Positions 54,561 to 64,000 of a stretch of DNA of 64,000 bases are shown in pieces (position 1 is the first letter of the stretch; each line of letters opens with the position of its first letter). The DNA is from Prochlorococcus marinus XMU1404. Lineage in GTDB: Bacteria > Cyanobacteriota > Cyanobacteriia > PCC-6307 > Cyanobiaceae. Position numbers and translations under genes: made by a program. Under the pieces are notes generated by a model, which saw only the letters and a program-made list of their open reading frames with translations, made no database searches and was not told the origin of the DNA. The stretch spans positions 186,001 to 250,000 of the forward strand of contig NZ_JAAORE010000002.1 of NCBI RefSeq assembly GCF_017696175.1, given 5' to 3'.

Positions 54561-56321
54561 TTATAAAGCACTAAGCCAAATTACTTGAAAAGGATCAAGA
54601 CTAATATTTTTGCAATTGTATTTAGTGGATGTTAAAAAATCATGGGTATTGAAATCATTATCAATTATTTTTGGTAGATCATTATCATTCAATTGATAAT
54701 TAATTTTATTTTCAGTCATATTATGGATTGCAAAAACTGACTCAGGACCTTTACCTCTTTTGATTACAACAATATCACTTCTACCTTTAGACAAACATTT
54801 CATTTGTGAACAAGGGTGAAATTGCTTTAATTTTGATCTGACATCCATAGCATTGCGAAGATATTTTAAGTTTTTATTAGCATTAGATTCAGGATTATTT
54901 AAAACGGCTAAAAGATTTTCTGATTTAAACTTTTCTCTATTAAGGTCTCTTCTTTGACCTGTCATAGAAAAGCTCTTGATATCATTTTCTGAAGCTAGTA
55001 ATGCTGGCAAATAAAATGCAGGAACCCCTTTGAGAGCCATTACTAATAATTGACTCAAAATAAATCTTTCATATTGAAATCTTTTAGCATCTCTACTGGA
55101 GTCTTCCATTGCACTCCACCAACTAATATTCAATTCATAAGGTTTATCATCACCATTTGATAAACGTCTATGACTTACTAATCCACCTCTTTTTTCACAA
55201 TTTATTAATAAATCTTTAATTCTCTGCTCATTCATTAAACCCTCAAGAGCTCTTAGCCCAACGCCATCGTGCGATGCTGTGAAATTAAATAAAGTAGTAT
55301 CTTTAGGTAATATGGGCCAATCAAAAATCCATGAGTTTAGAATATCCGCCCTTGAAGTAATAATTGCCTCTAGGAGAAGAGGAGGCAATGGGAAATTGTA
55401 TGCCATATGGGCTTCATCATCAGGAATCAGATAAGATAGATTTTCCTTCTGGGGAACATTAGTTTCAGTTATTAAAACTCCCTCATCAAGAAGATTATTT
55501 AAAAGAACTCTTAAGAGTTTCACAATAGAATGTGCTTTCGGCAAATGTAAGCATGTTGTCCCTGATTCCTTCCAAATAAAACCTACAGCATCAAGCCTTA
55601 ACCATTTAATCCCATTAGATAAATAAGTAATAATTAAATTTAAGAACTCAAGAGTCATTTTTGGATTATGCCAATTCAAATCAATTTGATCTGGACCAAA
55701 AGTTGTCCAAACTTGCTTAGGGCCATCTTCAGTATTTATTTGAGAAAACAAGGAGGAACTTCTTGGTCTAACTACATTTGACCAGTCAAGATTTTGTTTT
55801 GGTGAAAAAACATTTGATATACCCGGTTCTTGGCATTTAATAAATTGTTGAACCCATGGATGAGATGATGAAACATGGTTTAGTACTAAATCAGCCATCA
55901 AATCATGATTTTTAGAAATACTTTTAAGATCATTCCAACCACCAAATTTTTCTTCTAAGGAATCATAACTTGAGACTGCAAAACCTCCATCACTTGTAGA
56001 TTTCAAAAAAGGAAGAATATGTAAAACTTTAGAAAGACTGCCAAAATGTTTACATAACAACTCATTAAGAGTTGTTAATGTTGCTTCGCCATTTTTATAA
56101 ATACTATCTGCATAAGTTATCAAAACCGAATGAGATTCATTCCACCTTTCCTTATCTCTTTTTTCTTCATAAGCAGATTTCTCTGAGAAATTATCTAAAA
56201 TCTGTAATAATTGATTTGAAATAAAATTAACTTCTTCTGTAGTATTATTTGAATAAATTGTTTTTAGCAATTTATCAATTTTTATTCTATCTATTTTTTT
56301 CTCTGAATCAATTTGCTTCAC
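54561..56321 (-). CDS. GH13 sucrose-phosphorylase-like enzyme, probable glucosylglycerate phosphorylase
   Basis: A 586-residue alpha-amylase-family enzyme of subfamily 18. DLVLNHVSSSHPWVQQF lies near residue 150, the nucleophile Asp in WLRLDAVGFIWK near 243, the acid/base Glu in LITETNVPQ near 283 and the transition-state Asp in TASHDGVGLR near 350. It would split sucrose or glucosylglycerate with phosphate to glucose-1-phosphate. The lack of fructose-related genes and the tight clustering with the glucosylglycerate genes favour glucosylglycerate. Two bases separate it from the phosphatase gene. Confidence 0.85.
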   Translation of the reverse strand: MKQIDSEKKIDRIKIDKLLKTIYSNNTTEEVNFISNQLLQILDNFSEKSAYEEKRDKERWNESHSVLITYADSIYKNGEATLTTLNELLCKHFGSLSKVLHILPFLKSTSDGGFAVSSYDSLEEKFGGWNDLKSISKNHDLMADLVLNHVSSSHPWVQQFIKCQEPGISNVFSPKQNLDWSNVVRPRSSSLFSQINTEDGPKQVWTTFGPDQIDLNWHNPKMTLEFLNLIITYLSNGIKWLRLDAVGFIWKESGTTCLHLPKAHSIVKLLRVLLNNLLDEGVLITETNVPQKENLSYLIPDDEAHMAYNFPLPPLLLEAIITSRADILNSWIFDWPILPKDTTLFNFTASHDGVGLRALEGLMNEQRIKDLLINCEKRGGLVSHRRLSNGDDKPYELNISWWSAMEDSSRDAKRFQYERFILSQLLVMALKGVPAFYLPALLASENDIKSFSMTGQRRDLNREKFKSENLLAVLNNPESNANKNLKYLRNAMDVRSKLKQFHPCSQMKCLSKGRSDIVVIKRGKGPESVFAIHNMTENKINYQLNDNDLPKIIDNDFNTHDFLTSTKYNCKNISLDPFQVIWLSAL

Positions 56322-56371
56322 TTTGAAAAAATCAACGAAGTATTAATACTATTCTGCACATCAATTAGAAA

Positions 56372-57598
56372 ATGGACTTTCAACAAGGGTTAATCACAAC
56401 AATACATGAATATGGAGTCACAAGAAATTTACTTAAAGAATTAAACAAAAGTCTTAAAAAAAGATCAACTAGTATTTTAATACCTTGCTTATATGAAGAG
56501 TTTGAGCGTCCAGCATTAAAAGACATAAGAGAAGTTTTAAAAGACCTTACAGGCTTAAATGAATTAGTTATTGCTCTCTCTGCAAAAACTGTTGAGCAAG
56601 TTAACGCAGCAAAATCATTTTTTGACTCAATGCCATTTCCAGTCCATGTTCAATGGACTAATTCTCCCTCTGTAATAGAACTATTAAAAAGTCAAGAAAA
56701 AAATGGGTTAGAACTTTTAGGAACTCCAGGTAAAGGATGGGCTGTCTGGCAAGGTATAGGAGTTGCGACAAGAAAATCAGAAGTTGTTGCTCTTTTTGAT
56801 GCTGACATAAGAACTTTTAGTTCTTTGTATCCATCAAGAATGATACTTCCACTTCTGGATGAATCATATGGAATATCATATGTAAAAGCTTTTTACAGCA
56901 GGTTATCGTTAGAGACCAATCAATTACAAGGTAGAGCAACAAGATTATTTGTGGGTCCCTTATTGGCAAGTCTTGAGCAATTAGTAGGGAAGGGTCCCTT
57001 TTTACAATATCTTCAATCATTTAGATATCCATTAGCAGGTGAGTTTGCTTTCACTAAAGACCTTGCTATGAATTTACGAATTCCTTGTGACTGGGGTTTA
57101 GAAATAGGTTTATTATCAGAGGTTTATAGAAACGTAAGAACTTCAAAAATAGCCCAAGTTGACCTAGGTTTGTTTGATCATAAACATAAGAATATTGGCG
57201 GTTCTTCTAAAGAAGGATTACAAAAAATGTGTAAAGAAATACTTTCAAGTGTTTTAAGAGGTCTCATGGAGCATCAAGCAGAGACTTTAACGAGTACTCA
57301 ACTAGCAACATTAGAAGTTCTTTACAAAAGAGTTGGAGAAGATCGGGTAAAACAATTTGGACTAGATTCAGCAGTTAATCAACTTCCATACGATAGGCAT
57401 GAAGAAGAGCTATCAGTACAAAAATTTGCGAAGCTATTGAGACCGGCTACAGAAGATTACTTAGCTTGCCCTACGACACAGCAGTTACCAAGTTGGTCAA
57501 GAGTTCTATCTTGTGAGGACAAACTGCAAGAAGATTTGGCAATTGCTGGGTCAAAAGATATAAAAACAACTAAAAAAGAATTAATTAAAAACTTCTAA
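56372..57598 (+). CDS. gpgS: glucosyl-3-phosphoglycerate synthase
   Basis: GpgS transfers glucose from ADP- or GDP-glucose to 3-phosphoglycerate, the first step to glucosylglycerate, a major compatible solute of Prochlorococcus. The 408-residue GT-A enzyme has [16 protein letters not shown] near residue 35, the DxD metal motif in ALFDADIRT near 142 and YVKAFYSRL near 172. It is divergent from the phosphorylase gene with 50 bases between, and its stop overlaps the ureC stop on the other strand by 2 bases. Confidence 0.9.
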   Translation: MDFQQGLITTIHEYGVTRNLLKELNKSLKKRSTSILIPCLYEEFERPALKDIREVLKDLTGLNELVIALSAKTVEQVNAAKSFFDSMPFPVHVQWTNSPSVIELLKSQEKNGLELLGTPGKGWAVWQGIGVATRKSEVVALFDADIRTFSSLYPSRMILPLLDESYGISYVKAFYSRLSLETNQLQGRATRLFVGPLLASLEQLVGKGPFLQYLQSFRYPLAGEFAFTKDLAMNLRIPCDWGLEIGLLSEVYRNVRTSKIAQVDLGLFDHKHKNIGGSSKEGLQKMCKEILSSVLRGLMEHQAETLTSTQLATLEVLYKRVGEDRVKQFGLDSAVNQLPYDRHEEELSVQKFAKLLRPATEDYLACPTTQQLPSWSRVLSCEDKLQEDLAIAGSKDIKTTKKELIKNF

Positions 57599-59304
57599 AG
57601 TAAAAAATACCTTTGAGCCATTGGGACTTCATCAAGAGGTTCACAAGTAAGAAGTTCTCCGTCAGAAAAAACTTCATAAGTTTGAGGATGAACTGAAATA
57701 TTTGGAAGCTTACTATTAAGTTTTAAAAGTGATTTATTGATATTTCTGGTATTTTCTACAGCAATACATTTCTTTTGTAAGCCTAATTTATTTGGAATAT
57801 TTTGATCAATTGAATTTTTACTTAAAAAGGTAAAAGAACTCTTAATTAGAGATTGGCCGAAACTTGCAAACATAGGTCTACCATGTACAGGACCTGGAGT
57901 AGGTATTGAAGCATTTGCATCACCCATTTGTGACCAAACGATAGATCCTCCTTTAACAACTAATTCAGGCTTTACCGCAAAAAAGGAAGGTTTCCACAAT
58001 GCCAGATCAGCAATTTTACCCTTTTCTATAGACCCAACATGTTTATCAATACCATGAGCTATTGCAGGATTAATTGTGACTTTAGAAATATATCTCTTTA
58101 CTCTGTAATTATCGTTTCTATCAGAATCCTGCGAAAGCGGTCCCCTTTGGACTTTCATTTTATGGGCGGTTTGAAAAGTTCTTGTAATTACTTCACCAAC
58201 TCTTCCCATAGCTTGAGAATCACTAGCAATAATTGAAAAGGCACCTATATCATGCAAGATATCCTCAGCTGCAATAGTCTCTCTTCTGATCCTTGATTCG
58301 GCAAATGCAATATCTTCTGGGATTTTAGAATCTAAATGATGACAAACCATTAACATGTCAAGATGTTCTTCTAATGTGTTCCTTGTATAAGGTCTTGTTG
58401 GATTAGTGCTACTTGGAAGAACATTTTTTTCTCCACAAATTTTTATGATGTCTGGCGCATGACCTCCACCTGCTCCTTCGGTATGAAAAGTATGAATAGT
58501 TCTTCCTGCAATAGCATTGATAGTATCTTCAACAAAGCCTGCCTCATTCAAAGTATCAGTATGAATACATACTTGTACGTCAAACTTATCTGCAACATTA
58601 AGACAAGAATTTATTGTGGAGGGAGTCGTTCCCCAATCCTCATGAAGCTTCAATCCACATGCACCCGCTTCAACCTGATCAATAAGATTGCTCTCGTTTG
58701 TTGAGTTTCCTTTTCCAAAAAACCCTAAATTCATGGGAAATGCTTCTGCAGATTGAAGCATTCTTGAAATATGAAAAGAACCAGGAGTACAAGTAGTGGC
58801 ATTTGTGCCAGTTGCAGGTCCAGTTCCTCCTCCTAACATGGTTGTAATTCCGGAGGCTAATGCTGTCTCAATTTGTTGGGGACAGATAAAATGAATGTGG
58901 GTATCTATTGAACCTGCAGTGAGAATATGACCTTCTCCAGCTATTACTTCTGTTGATGCACCAATAACAATATCGACATTATCCTGGATATCAGGATTGC
59001 CAGCCTTACCAATTTCAAAAATCATTCCATCTTTTATACCCACATCAGCCTTAATTATTCCCCACCAATCTACGATCAAAGCATTAGTTATTACGGTATC
59101 TACAGCTCCATCAGATCTTCTTACTTGAGACTGTCCCATTCCATCTCTAATAACTTTACCTCCACCGAATTTAACTTCATCTCCGTATGTAGTTAAATCC
59201 TTTTCTACTTCTATAAAAAGTTCGGTATCAGCAAGTCTTACTCTATCTCCGGTAGTGGGTCCGTAAGTTTGCGCATAAGTATTTCTGTCAATTTTGTAGG
59301 ACAT
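57595..59304 (-). CDS. ureC: urease alpha subunit
   Basis: UreC carries the two-nickel active site that hydrolyses urea to ammonia and carbamate. The 569-residue protein has [20 protein letters not shown] near residue 135, the carbamylated Lys in [12 protein letters not shown] near 218, [16 protein letters not shown] near 270 and the flap with VCHHLDS near 320. The stop is TAG at 57595-57597. ureB is 4 bases upstream. Confidence 0.98.
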   Translation of the reverse strand: MSYKIDRNTYAQTYGPTTGDRVRLADTELFIEVEKDLTTYGDEVKFGGGKVIRDGMGQSQVRRSDGAVDTVITNALIVDWWGIIKADVGIKDGMIFEIGKAGNPDIQDNVDIVIGASTEVIAGEGHILTAGSIDTHIHFICPQQIETALASGITTMLGGGTGPATGTNATTCTPGSFHISRMLQSAEAFPMNLGFFGKGNSTNESNLIDQVEAGACGLKLHEDWGTTPSTINSCLNVADKFDVQVCIHTDTLNEAGFVEDTINAIAGRTIHTFHTEGAGGGHAPDIIKICGEKNVLPSSTNPTRPYTRNTLEEHLDMLMVCHHLDSKIPEDIAFAESRIRRETIAAEDILHDIGAFSIIASDSQAMGRVGEVITRTFQTAHKMKVQRGPLSQDSDRNDNYRVKRYISKVTINPAIAHGIDKHVGSIEKGKIADLALWKPSFFAVKPELVVKGGSIVWSQMGDANASIPTPGPVHGRPMFASFGQSLIKSSFTFLSKNSIDQNIPNKLGLQKKCIAVENTRNINKSLLKLNSKLPNISVHPQTYEVFSDGELLTCEPLDEVPMAQRYFLL

Positions 59305-59308
59305 AATT

Positions 59309-59629
59309 TTAAGTATCTAAAGAACCGTTAACCAATGAATTGAAACCATGTGCAATTCTGTACCCTGAATAAGATACTAATTTGACATCAGTTGTATCTC
59401 CAGGTTCAAATCTAATTGCTGTTCCTGCAGGAATGTCAAGACGCATACCAAGTGTTAATTCTCGATCAAAAATTAAAGCCTTGTTAGCTTCAAAAAAATG
59501 ATAATGAGATCCAACTTGTACAGGTCTATCTCCAGAATTAGAAACTTTTACTGTTTTAACTTCCTTACCAAGATTTAATTCGATTTCACCTTGTTCAGGA
59601 ATTATTTCGCCAGGAATTAAATTACTCAT
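59309..59629 (-). CDS. ureB: urease beta subunit
   Basis: UreB is a structural subunit of the (UreABC)3 trimer. The 106-residue protein has [19 protein letters not shown] at the start, then the conserved [21 protein letters not shown] and the [17 protein letters not shown] segment. It sits between ureA and ureC with gaps of 2 and 4 bases, so the three are one translational unit. Confidence 0.97.
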   Translation of the reverse strand: MSNLIPGEIIPEQGEIELNLGKEVKTVKVSNSGDRPVQVGSHYHFFEANKALIFDRELTLGMRLDIPAGTAIRFEPGDTTDVKLVSYSGYRIAHGFNSLVNGSLDT

Positions 59630-59631
59630 AA

Positions 59632-59934
59632 CTAGTTAATCGGATTGTGGATAGTAACTAACTTTGTCCCATCTGGGAAAACTGCTTCTATTTGGACTTC
59701 ATCAACCATTTCAGGAATCCCCTCCATAACTTGTGATTTTGAAAGCCAAGTAGTTCCCTCTGACATTAATTGACTTACACTTTTTCCATCTCGAGCTCCT
59801 TCAAGAACTTGAAAACTCAAAAAAGCAATTGCTTCAGGATAATTAAGCTTAAGACCTCGACTAAGTCTTCTTTCAGCTAAGAGAGCAGCAGAAAAAATCA
59901 ATAATTTATCCTTTTCTTGAGGTGAAAGATGCAT
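59632..59934 (-). CDS. ureA: urease gamma subunit
   Basis: UreA is the smallest structural urease subunit. The 100-residue protein begins [14 protein letters not shown], has [18 protein letters not shown] and ends with [17 protein letters not shown], all typical. Separate ureA, ureB and ureC genes are the usual bacterial form. ureD lies 50 bases upstream on the same strand. Confidence 0.97.
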   Translation of the reverse strand: MHLSPQEKDKLLIFSAALLAERRLSRGLKLNYPEAIAFLSFQVLEGARDGKSVSQLMSEGTTWLSKSQVMEGIPEMVDEVQIEAVFPDGTKLVTIHNPIN

Positions 59935-59984
59935 AATAAAAAATTAATCTATAAATTCTTAAAAAAGGTTCTTTCTGAACATAA

Positions 59985-60887
59985 TTAATAATTCATAGAA
60001 TCTTGTAAAGGCCATACACCTTGATATTTTGGCTCACAAAATCCACTAACAGACCTAATTTGTTTCCAAATACAAAAAAAACATTTCCTAGCTTCTTGAG
60101 AAGAACTCCCCAGGAATCTTACAGAGATTCCATTTTCAAGGATTCCAATAGATAAATTATTATTAGTTTCATTGAAAATCTTTTTTATATTTCCCACAAG
60201 TTTATTTATTTTTGACGTAGAAAAATCTTTTTCGCAAATCCAAATTAAAGAACCAAAAACAGGCATGTAATCCATACCTGACTTGGCCGCATAACTTGCC
60301 TTAGATAATTCAATTTGATCAACATATTCCCAATCATCATATAAATCATTATTTCTCATAATTTCTAATTTAGACCTAAAAACTCCACTCTCAATAGATT
60401 CTCTAGAAGAAGATCTTCCAAGTCTTATCAAATCAGTAAATAAAAAACTTGAAGTTTCTGAAATAGATACTTTAAACTTTTGCTCATATAAACCATTTGC
60501 AAAGATAATTGTTTCTTGAGGGAGATATTCCAAATGAGAATTATCAAGAATATTTATGAGATTTTTTTGCTTTGAAAAAGTTCCTTTAGGATTGATTTTA
60601 GATATCCCAACTGATCCATATACTTTCTGAGCTGAAGAAGTAGTCAACAATACCTTGGAGTTTTTTTCAAGATTTACCTCAAACTCAAGTAAATCGCCGC
60701 CAACCAATCCCCCTGCAGTATGCAGAACAGGTAAAATGCACCTGCCCTCCTTATCATGAGTAGACTTTAATAACTTGTAAGGAGAAGTTGATTTAGATTT
60801 AAAGATTGTTTTATCAACATTTCCTAAACTTGCTTTATTATTGAAAAAATTTAAGAAACAATTACCTTCCCAAGAAGTTTTAATCAT
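59985..60887 (-). CDS. ureD: urease accessory protein UreD
   Basis: UreD is the scaffold that holds urease apoprotein with UreF and UreG during nickel insertion. The 300-residue protein has [20 protein letters not shown] near residue 55, [14 protein letters not shown] near 80 and [16 protein letters not shown] near 145. The last ~100 residues are divergent. It is divergent from ureE with 48 bases between, so the cluster is driven from a shared central region. Confidence 0.93.
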   Translation of the reverse strand: MIKTSWEGNCFLNFFNNKASLGNVDKTIFKSKSTSPYKLLKSTHDKEGRCILPVLHTAGGLVGGDLLEFEVNLEKNSKVLLTTSSAQKVYGSVGISKINPKGTFSKQKNLINILDNSHLEYLPQETIIFANGLYEQKFKVSISETSSFLFTDLIRLGRSSSRESIESGVFRSKLEIMRNNDLYDDWEYVDQIELSKASYAAKSGMDYMPVFGSLIWICEKDFSTSKINKLVGNIKKIFNETNNNLSIGILENGISVRFLGSSSQEARKCFFCIWKQIRSVSGFCEPKYQGVWPLQDSMNY

Positions 60888-60935
60888 AAATTGTTTTCTT
60901 TAATTACTAAATTAAAGTAACCAAAAATTTTGATT

Positions 60936-61385
60936 ATGAGAATGAATAAACAAATTGTTGTAACTGATTGGATTAAGGAAAAACCAAAATTAGGTTCATT
61001 TTTAAAACTTACCCTAAGTTCAGATGAAAGAAGAATCTTACGAGGAAAAAGATTAACTGATTGTGATCAAGAAATAATTTTACAATTACCTAGAGATGGC
61101 AAATTAAATGATGGAGATATTCTTTCAACTAATGAGTCCAATTTTTATGTAGAGATAATTGCCAAAACAGAAAATTTAATTGAAATAAGTTCAAATTCTA
61201 AAATTGAACTTATTAAAACTGCTTATCATCTTGGTAATAGGCACGTAGAAGTAGAAATCGAAGAAAGCATTCTTCTAACAAAAAGTGACTATGTTATTAA
61301 AAATATGCTTCTTAATTTTAAAGTTGATTTAAAAAATACGAAAAAAAAGTTTTTTCCGGAAAGAGGTGCCCATAGTCATGAGTAA
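60936..61385 (+). CDS. ureE: urease accessory protein UreE
   Basis: UreE is the nickel metallochaperone. The protein has about 149 residues. The peptide-binding domain holds LTLSSDERRILRGKRLTDC and the metal-binding domain has LIKTAYHLGNRHVEVEIEES, with the His conserved in UreE. The C-terminus ends RGAHSHE, only a short His tail. ATG 60936 was chosen; TTG 60930 and ATG 60942 are alternatives and no ribosome-binding site decides. It overlaps ureF. Confidence 0.92.
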   Translation: MRMNKQIVVTDWIKEKPKLGSFLKLTLSSDERRILRGKRLTDCDQEIILQLPRDGKLNDGDILSTNESNFYVEIIAKTENLIEISSNSKIELIKTAYHLGNRHVEVEIEESILLTKSDYVIKNMLLNFKVDLKNTKKKFFPERGAHSHE

Positions 61386-62064
61386 AAGTCACTTATTAAA
61401 ATATTTATTAATAAGTCCTAACTTACCAGTTGGAGGATTTTGTTATTCGGAGGGAATGGAGAGTTTTCTTCATAATAAAAATTTAACAGATTCAAATTCG
61501 GTAAAAGAATTAATCATAAGTGAACTAGAAATTGGTCAGATAAGACTAGATGCAAGACTTTTACTAGATTTTTTTGATATTTTCAATGAGATCAACGATC
61601 GCAAAAATTTAAAAGGTAACTTGCAAAAGCTAATGAGTTTGGATAAATGGATCCTCTCATCAAAGGACTCTCTCGAAATTAGAGAACAACAAATTCAAAT
61701 GGCAAAATCTCTCTTTGATTTAACCAAAGAATTTGGATTTGAATATCTATATGAAAATAATAAAAAAAGCTCCTGGTCATTAGCGTGGAGTTGGGCTTGT
61801 TATTGTTTTGAAATTACCAAGTTAGAAATGGTTGAGAATTTTTTCTATGCGTGGAGTGCAAACCAACTTAGTGCTGCGTTAAGAATTATTCCTATTGGAT
61901 CCACAAAAGCACAATTAATTCAGAGAGACTTATTAGCAATAATTTCAAAAGTTTCTAAAGAAATTATGGACAAAGAAATCGATGACATCTATTTTGGCAA
62001 TGTAGGTTTAGCTATGGCACAACAAAATCATAATGACCTTTATACAAAACTTTTTAGAAATTAA
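61378..62064 (+). CDS. ureF: urease accessory protein UreF
   Basis: UreF checks the GTPase step of urease activation within the UreD-UreF-UreG complex. The chosen ATG 61378 gives 228 residues and overlaps the ureE stop by 8 bases; GTG 61366 would add four. SPNLPVGGFCYSEGMESFL near the start and WSANQLSAALRIIPIGSTKAQ near 165 fit the family. ureG begins 3 bases after the stop. Confidence 0.92.
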   Translation: MSKSHLLKYLLISPNLPVGGFCYSEGMESFLHNKNLTDSNSVKELIISELEIGQIRLDARLLLDFFDIFNEINDRKNLKGNLQKLMSLDKWILSSKDSLEIREQQIQMAKSLFDLTKEFGFEYLYENNKKSSWSLAWSWACYCFEITKLEMVENFFYAWSANQLSAALRIIPIGSTKAQLIQRDLLAIISKVSKEIMDKEIDDIYFGNVGLAMAQQNHNDLYTKLFRN

Positions 62065-62067
62065 TTT

Positions 62068-62679
62068 ATGAGCAGCAAATTGAGAGTAGGGGTTGCTGGG
62101 CCTGTAGGTTCAGGGAAAACTGCATTAGTAGAGACTCTATGCTTAAGCCTGAAAAAAAATTATGAGATAGCAATTGTCACAAATGATATCTACACCAAAG
62201 AAGATGCTAACTTTCTAATAAATAAAAAGGTTTTAGAGGAAGGAAGGATTATTGGCGTGGAAACAGGAGGTTGTCCACATACAGCGATAAGAGAGGATTG
62301 TTCATTAAATAAAAATGCAGTTTTAGATTTAGAAAATAAATATAATCCTTTAGATTTTGTTTTTGTAGAAAGTGGAGGTGATAATTTAGCATCTAGTTTT
62401 AGTCCAGAACTTGTAGATATATCAATATATGTAATTGATGTATCTGCTGGAGACAAAATTCCTAGAAAAGGGGGGCCAGGGATAACAAGGTCGGATTTAT
62501 TATTAATAAACAAAATTGACTTAGCAGATAAAGTTGGTGCAGATTTAAATATTATGAAAAGTGATACTGAATTTATGCGACAAGGGAAACCTTGGTTTTT
62601 TACCAACCTAAGTATAGGCATAGGAGTTGAAGAAATAACTCAATTTTTAGAATCACATATACCCAACAATCGAAAATAG
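62068..62679 (+). CDS. ureG: urease accessory GTPase UreG
   Basis: UreG is a SIMIBI-class GTPase that delivers nickel to urease. The 203-residue protein has the P-loop [17 protein letters not shown] near residue 8, [15 protein letters not shown] near 36, the nickel-binding Cys-Pro-His in [14 protein letters not shown] near 70, [18 protein letters not shown] and [13 protein letters not shown] near 150. The length is standard. urtA begins 131 bases later with its own promoter. Confidence 0.97.
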   Translation: MSSKLRVGVAGPVGSGKTALVETLCLSLKKNYEIAIVTNDIYTKEDANFLINKKVLEEGRIIGVETGGCPHTAIREDCSLNKNAVLDLENKYNPLDFVFVESGGDNLASSFSPELVDISIYVIDVSAGDKIPRKGGPGITRSDLLLINKIDLADKVGADLNIMKSDTEFMRQGKPWFFTNLSIGIGVEEITQFLESHIPNNRK

Positions 62680-62718
62680 AAAAAATGTTCATTACTAATA
62701 TATTGGATTCAACAAAAA

Positions 62719-62732
62719 GTTACGACTGATAC
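62719..62732 (+). promoter_or_regulatory. NtcA-like activator site of urtA
   Basis: GTTACGACTGATAC has the same GTTACG-N4-GATAC form as the glnA site (one base off GTA-N8-TAC). A -10-like TAACTT (62755-62760) begins exactly after 22 bases, the canonical class II NtcA spacing. Nitrogen starvation should therefore activate urtA. Confidence 0.72.
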
Positions 62733-62746
62733 AAAACGAATCCTCA

Positions 62747-62783
62747 CTCGTTAATAACTTTTACTTTATCCCCCTAACGAGGG
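62747..62783. other. 7-bp inverted repeat around the urtA -10 region
   Basis: CTCGTTA (62747-62753) and TAACGAG (62777-62783) have 23 bases between them and flank the predicted -10. The left arm lies before the predicted transcription start, so a DNA-binding site is more likely than an RNA hairpin. Confidence 0.35.
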
Positions 62784-62810
62784 TCAATTACCTAATTTAT
62801 CCTAATTCAT

Positions 62811-64000
62811 GAGAATTTCAAGGCGTATTTTGGCAGGTTTAGCTACTGCCTCACTTGCGGTCACAGCAACTTCGTGTGGTGGAGGCGGAACCTCCGGAAG
62901 TTTCGATGACACAGTAACCGTTGGTATTTTGCATTCGTTATCCGGAACAATGGCTATCTCTGAATCAACTCTTGTTGATACAGAAAAAATGGCTATTGAA
63001 GAGATAAATGCTGCTGGTGGTGTTACAGTTGGCGGCAAAAGCTACAAAATAGAATACATAGTTGAAGATGGTGCATCTGACTGGCCTACTTTTGCTGAAA
63101 AATCAAAGAAACTTATAGACCAAGACGGAGTTCCTGTCGTATTTGGTGGATGGACATCTGCAAGTAGAAAGGCAATGTTACCTGTCTACGAATCAAAAGA
63201 TGCGTTTCTCTACTATCCAATTCAATATGAAGCTCAAGAATGTTCTAACAACATTTTCTATACAGGAGCCACACCAAACCAACAATCTGAACCCGCTACA
63301 GATTTCATGTATAAGCGTTCTCCCGCAGCTGGTGGAGATTTCTTCCTTGTAGGTTCTGATTATGTTTTCCCAAGAACTTCAAATACAATCACAAAAGCTC
63401 AGGTAAAACAGTTAGGCGGTAAAGTTGTTGGAGAAGATTACCTTCCATTAGGAAATACTGAAGTTGCTCCAATTATCTCAAAAATCAAAAAGGCGCTTCC
63501 TGAAGGTGGAATAATCATTAATACACTTAATGGTGACCAAAACGTTGCATTCTTCAAACAGATTCAAGACGCAGGTATCACACCTTCGAGTGGCTACTAC
63601 GTAATGAACTATTCAATTGCTGAAGAAGAGATTAGTACGATTGGTCCTGAGTTCCTTGAAGGTCACTATGGCGCTTGGAACTACATGATGTCAATTGATA
63701 CTCCTGCATCTAAGAAATTTGCTAAAAGTTTCAAGAAAAGATGGGGAGCAGATCGTGTTGTAGCTGATCCTCAAGAATCAGCTTATAACATGGTTTACTT
63801 ATGGAAACAAGCAGTTGAAGATGCTGGGACATTCGACGACAACGCAGTAAGAGAAGCCCTAGTTGGACAAAAGTTTGATGCCCCACAAGGTCCGGTTGAA
63901 GTTATGCCTAACCATCACTTATCTCAAACAGTAAGAATTGGAGAGATTAATGCAGAGGGTGGCTTTACAATTCTTGAAGAGACAGGAGTTGTTCTTCCTC
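62811..64000 (+). CDS. urtA: urea ABC transporter substrate-binding lipoprotein, 3' end cut by the window
   Basis: UrtA captures urea (or short-chain amides) for the UrtBCDE importer. About 396 residues are present and the frame is still open at the edge. The N-terminal RRILAGLATASLAVTA leads to the lipobox TATSC with Cys23, so it should be a lipoprotein. The mature protein has VTVGILHSLSGTMAISEST, FGGWTSASRKAMLPVYES and FYTGATPNQQ, typical of the urea/amide subfamily of periplasmic-binding fold type I. Its place after ureG and the NtcA site support urea uptake. Confidence 0.95.

Noticed and set aside
60888-60929. TTACT...AGTAA symmetry between ureD and ureE considered as an NtcA site.
   Set aside because: The half-sites point the wrong way (TAC...GTA order rather than GTA...TAC) and no well-spaced -10 could be assigned.
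62190-62621. A 143-codon open frame on the minus strand inside ureG.
   Set aside because: UreG is certain on the plus strand with all motifs; the antisense frame has no recognisable domain and arises from codon bias.
1-64000. Search by eye for CRISPR arrays, insertion sequences, rRNA genes and defence islands.
   Set aside because: No spaced direct repeats, transposase, recombinase or restriction genes were found.

Overview
The window is a 64 kb piece of an AT-rich (by eye about 30% G+C), gene-dense chromosome. It carries photosystem I and II genes (psaK, psb28, a PAM68-type assembly factor), the tetrapyrrole regulator gun4, many small cyanobacteria-only families (DUF2499, DUF3593, DUF1816, DUF1830, DUF3288, DUF3082), glucosylglycerate synthesis and a complete urease cluster followed by urtA. 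Together with the short intergenic gaps and single-copy gene content this indicates Prochlorococcus, most likely a high-light clade. I see no insertion sequence, prophage, CRISPR array or rRNA operon. The only tRNA is tRNA-Pro(GGG).

Layout. 1-8.8 kb: end of an upstream gene, htpG, rpmB, a secreted PrxQ-type peroxiredoxin, the DUF2499/DUF3593 pair, psaK, dxs (-), ilvA, scpB, a YggT-family gene, mazG-like (-). 8.8-14.5 kb: pyk, a MacB-like permease, bioY, lspA, a DUF697 GTPase. 14.4-17.6 kb: a small membrane protein, a divergent PLP decarboxylase, tadA, a class-V aminotransferase. 17.6-24.6 kb: glnA with an NtcA-type promoter and a strong terminator, a methyltransferase, an anti-sigma-type ATPase, gun4, mnmH, psb28, an AI-2E family permease. 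24.6-30.3 kb (-): secF, secD, pdhB, a newly noticed 31-residue gene, DUF3082, ispE, rsmA. 30.3-33.4 kb: rlmH, then an SOS-type unit umuD-umuC-HExxH protein behind a LexA box. 33.4-38.2 kb: dnaG (-), an EamA transporter, a glycine-zipper protein, ruvA, rpsO, PAM68. 38.2-48 kb (-): dnaE, gatA, DUF1816, rlmB, mrnC, a STAS-domain gene without a standard start codon, carA, trpD, DUF3288. 48-52.7 kb: ABC exporter, msrA, tRNA-Pro, uppP, three small membrane-protein genes and a decayed secreted-protein pseudogene, DUF1830. 52.8-57.6 kb: glycerate kinase, phosphoglycerate-sugar phosphatase, GH13 phosphorylase and gpgS. 57.6-64 kb: ureCBAD (-), ureEFG (+), urtA (+, cut by the window edge).

How the genes work together. 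Nitrogen: glnA and urtA each follow a near-identical NtcA-like element (GTTACG-N4-GATAC), so ammonium assimilation and urea uptake are probably activated together, with the urease cluster lying beside urtA. Osmolytes: gpgS, the HAD phosphatase, the GH13 phosphorylase and a D-glycerate 3-kinase could make glucosylglycerate and break it down again to glucose-1-phosphate and 3-phosphoglycerate. DNA damage: umuD, umuC and a small HExxH protein form one likely LexA-controlled unit.

Points most worth a second look: two genes (scpB and the STAS gene) with no ATG, GTG or TTG that can cover their conserved N-terminus; the uncharacterised HExxH protein in the SOS unit; the proposed glucosylglycerate cycle; the three-lesion pseudogene near 52 kb; and several membrane peptides of 31 to 50 residues.
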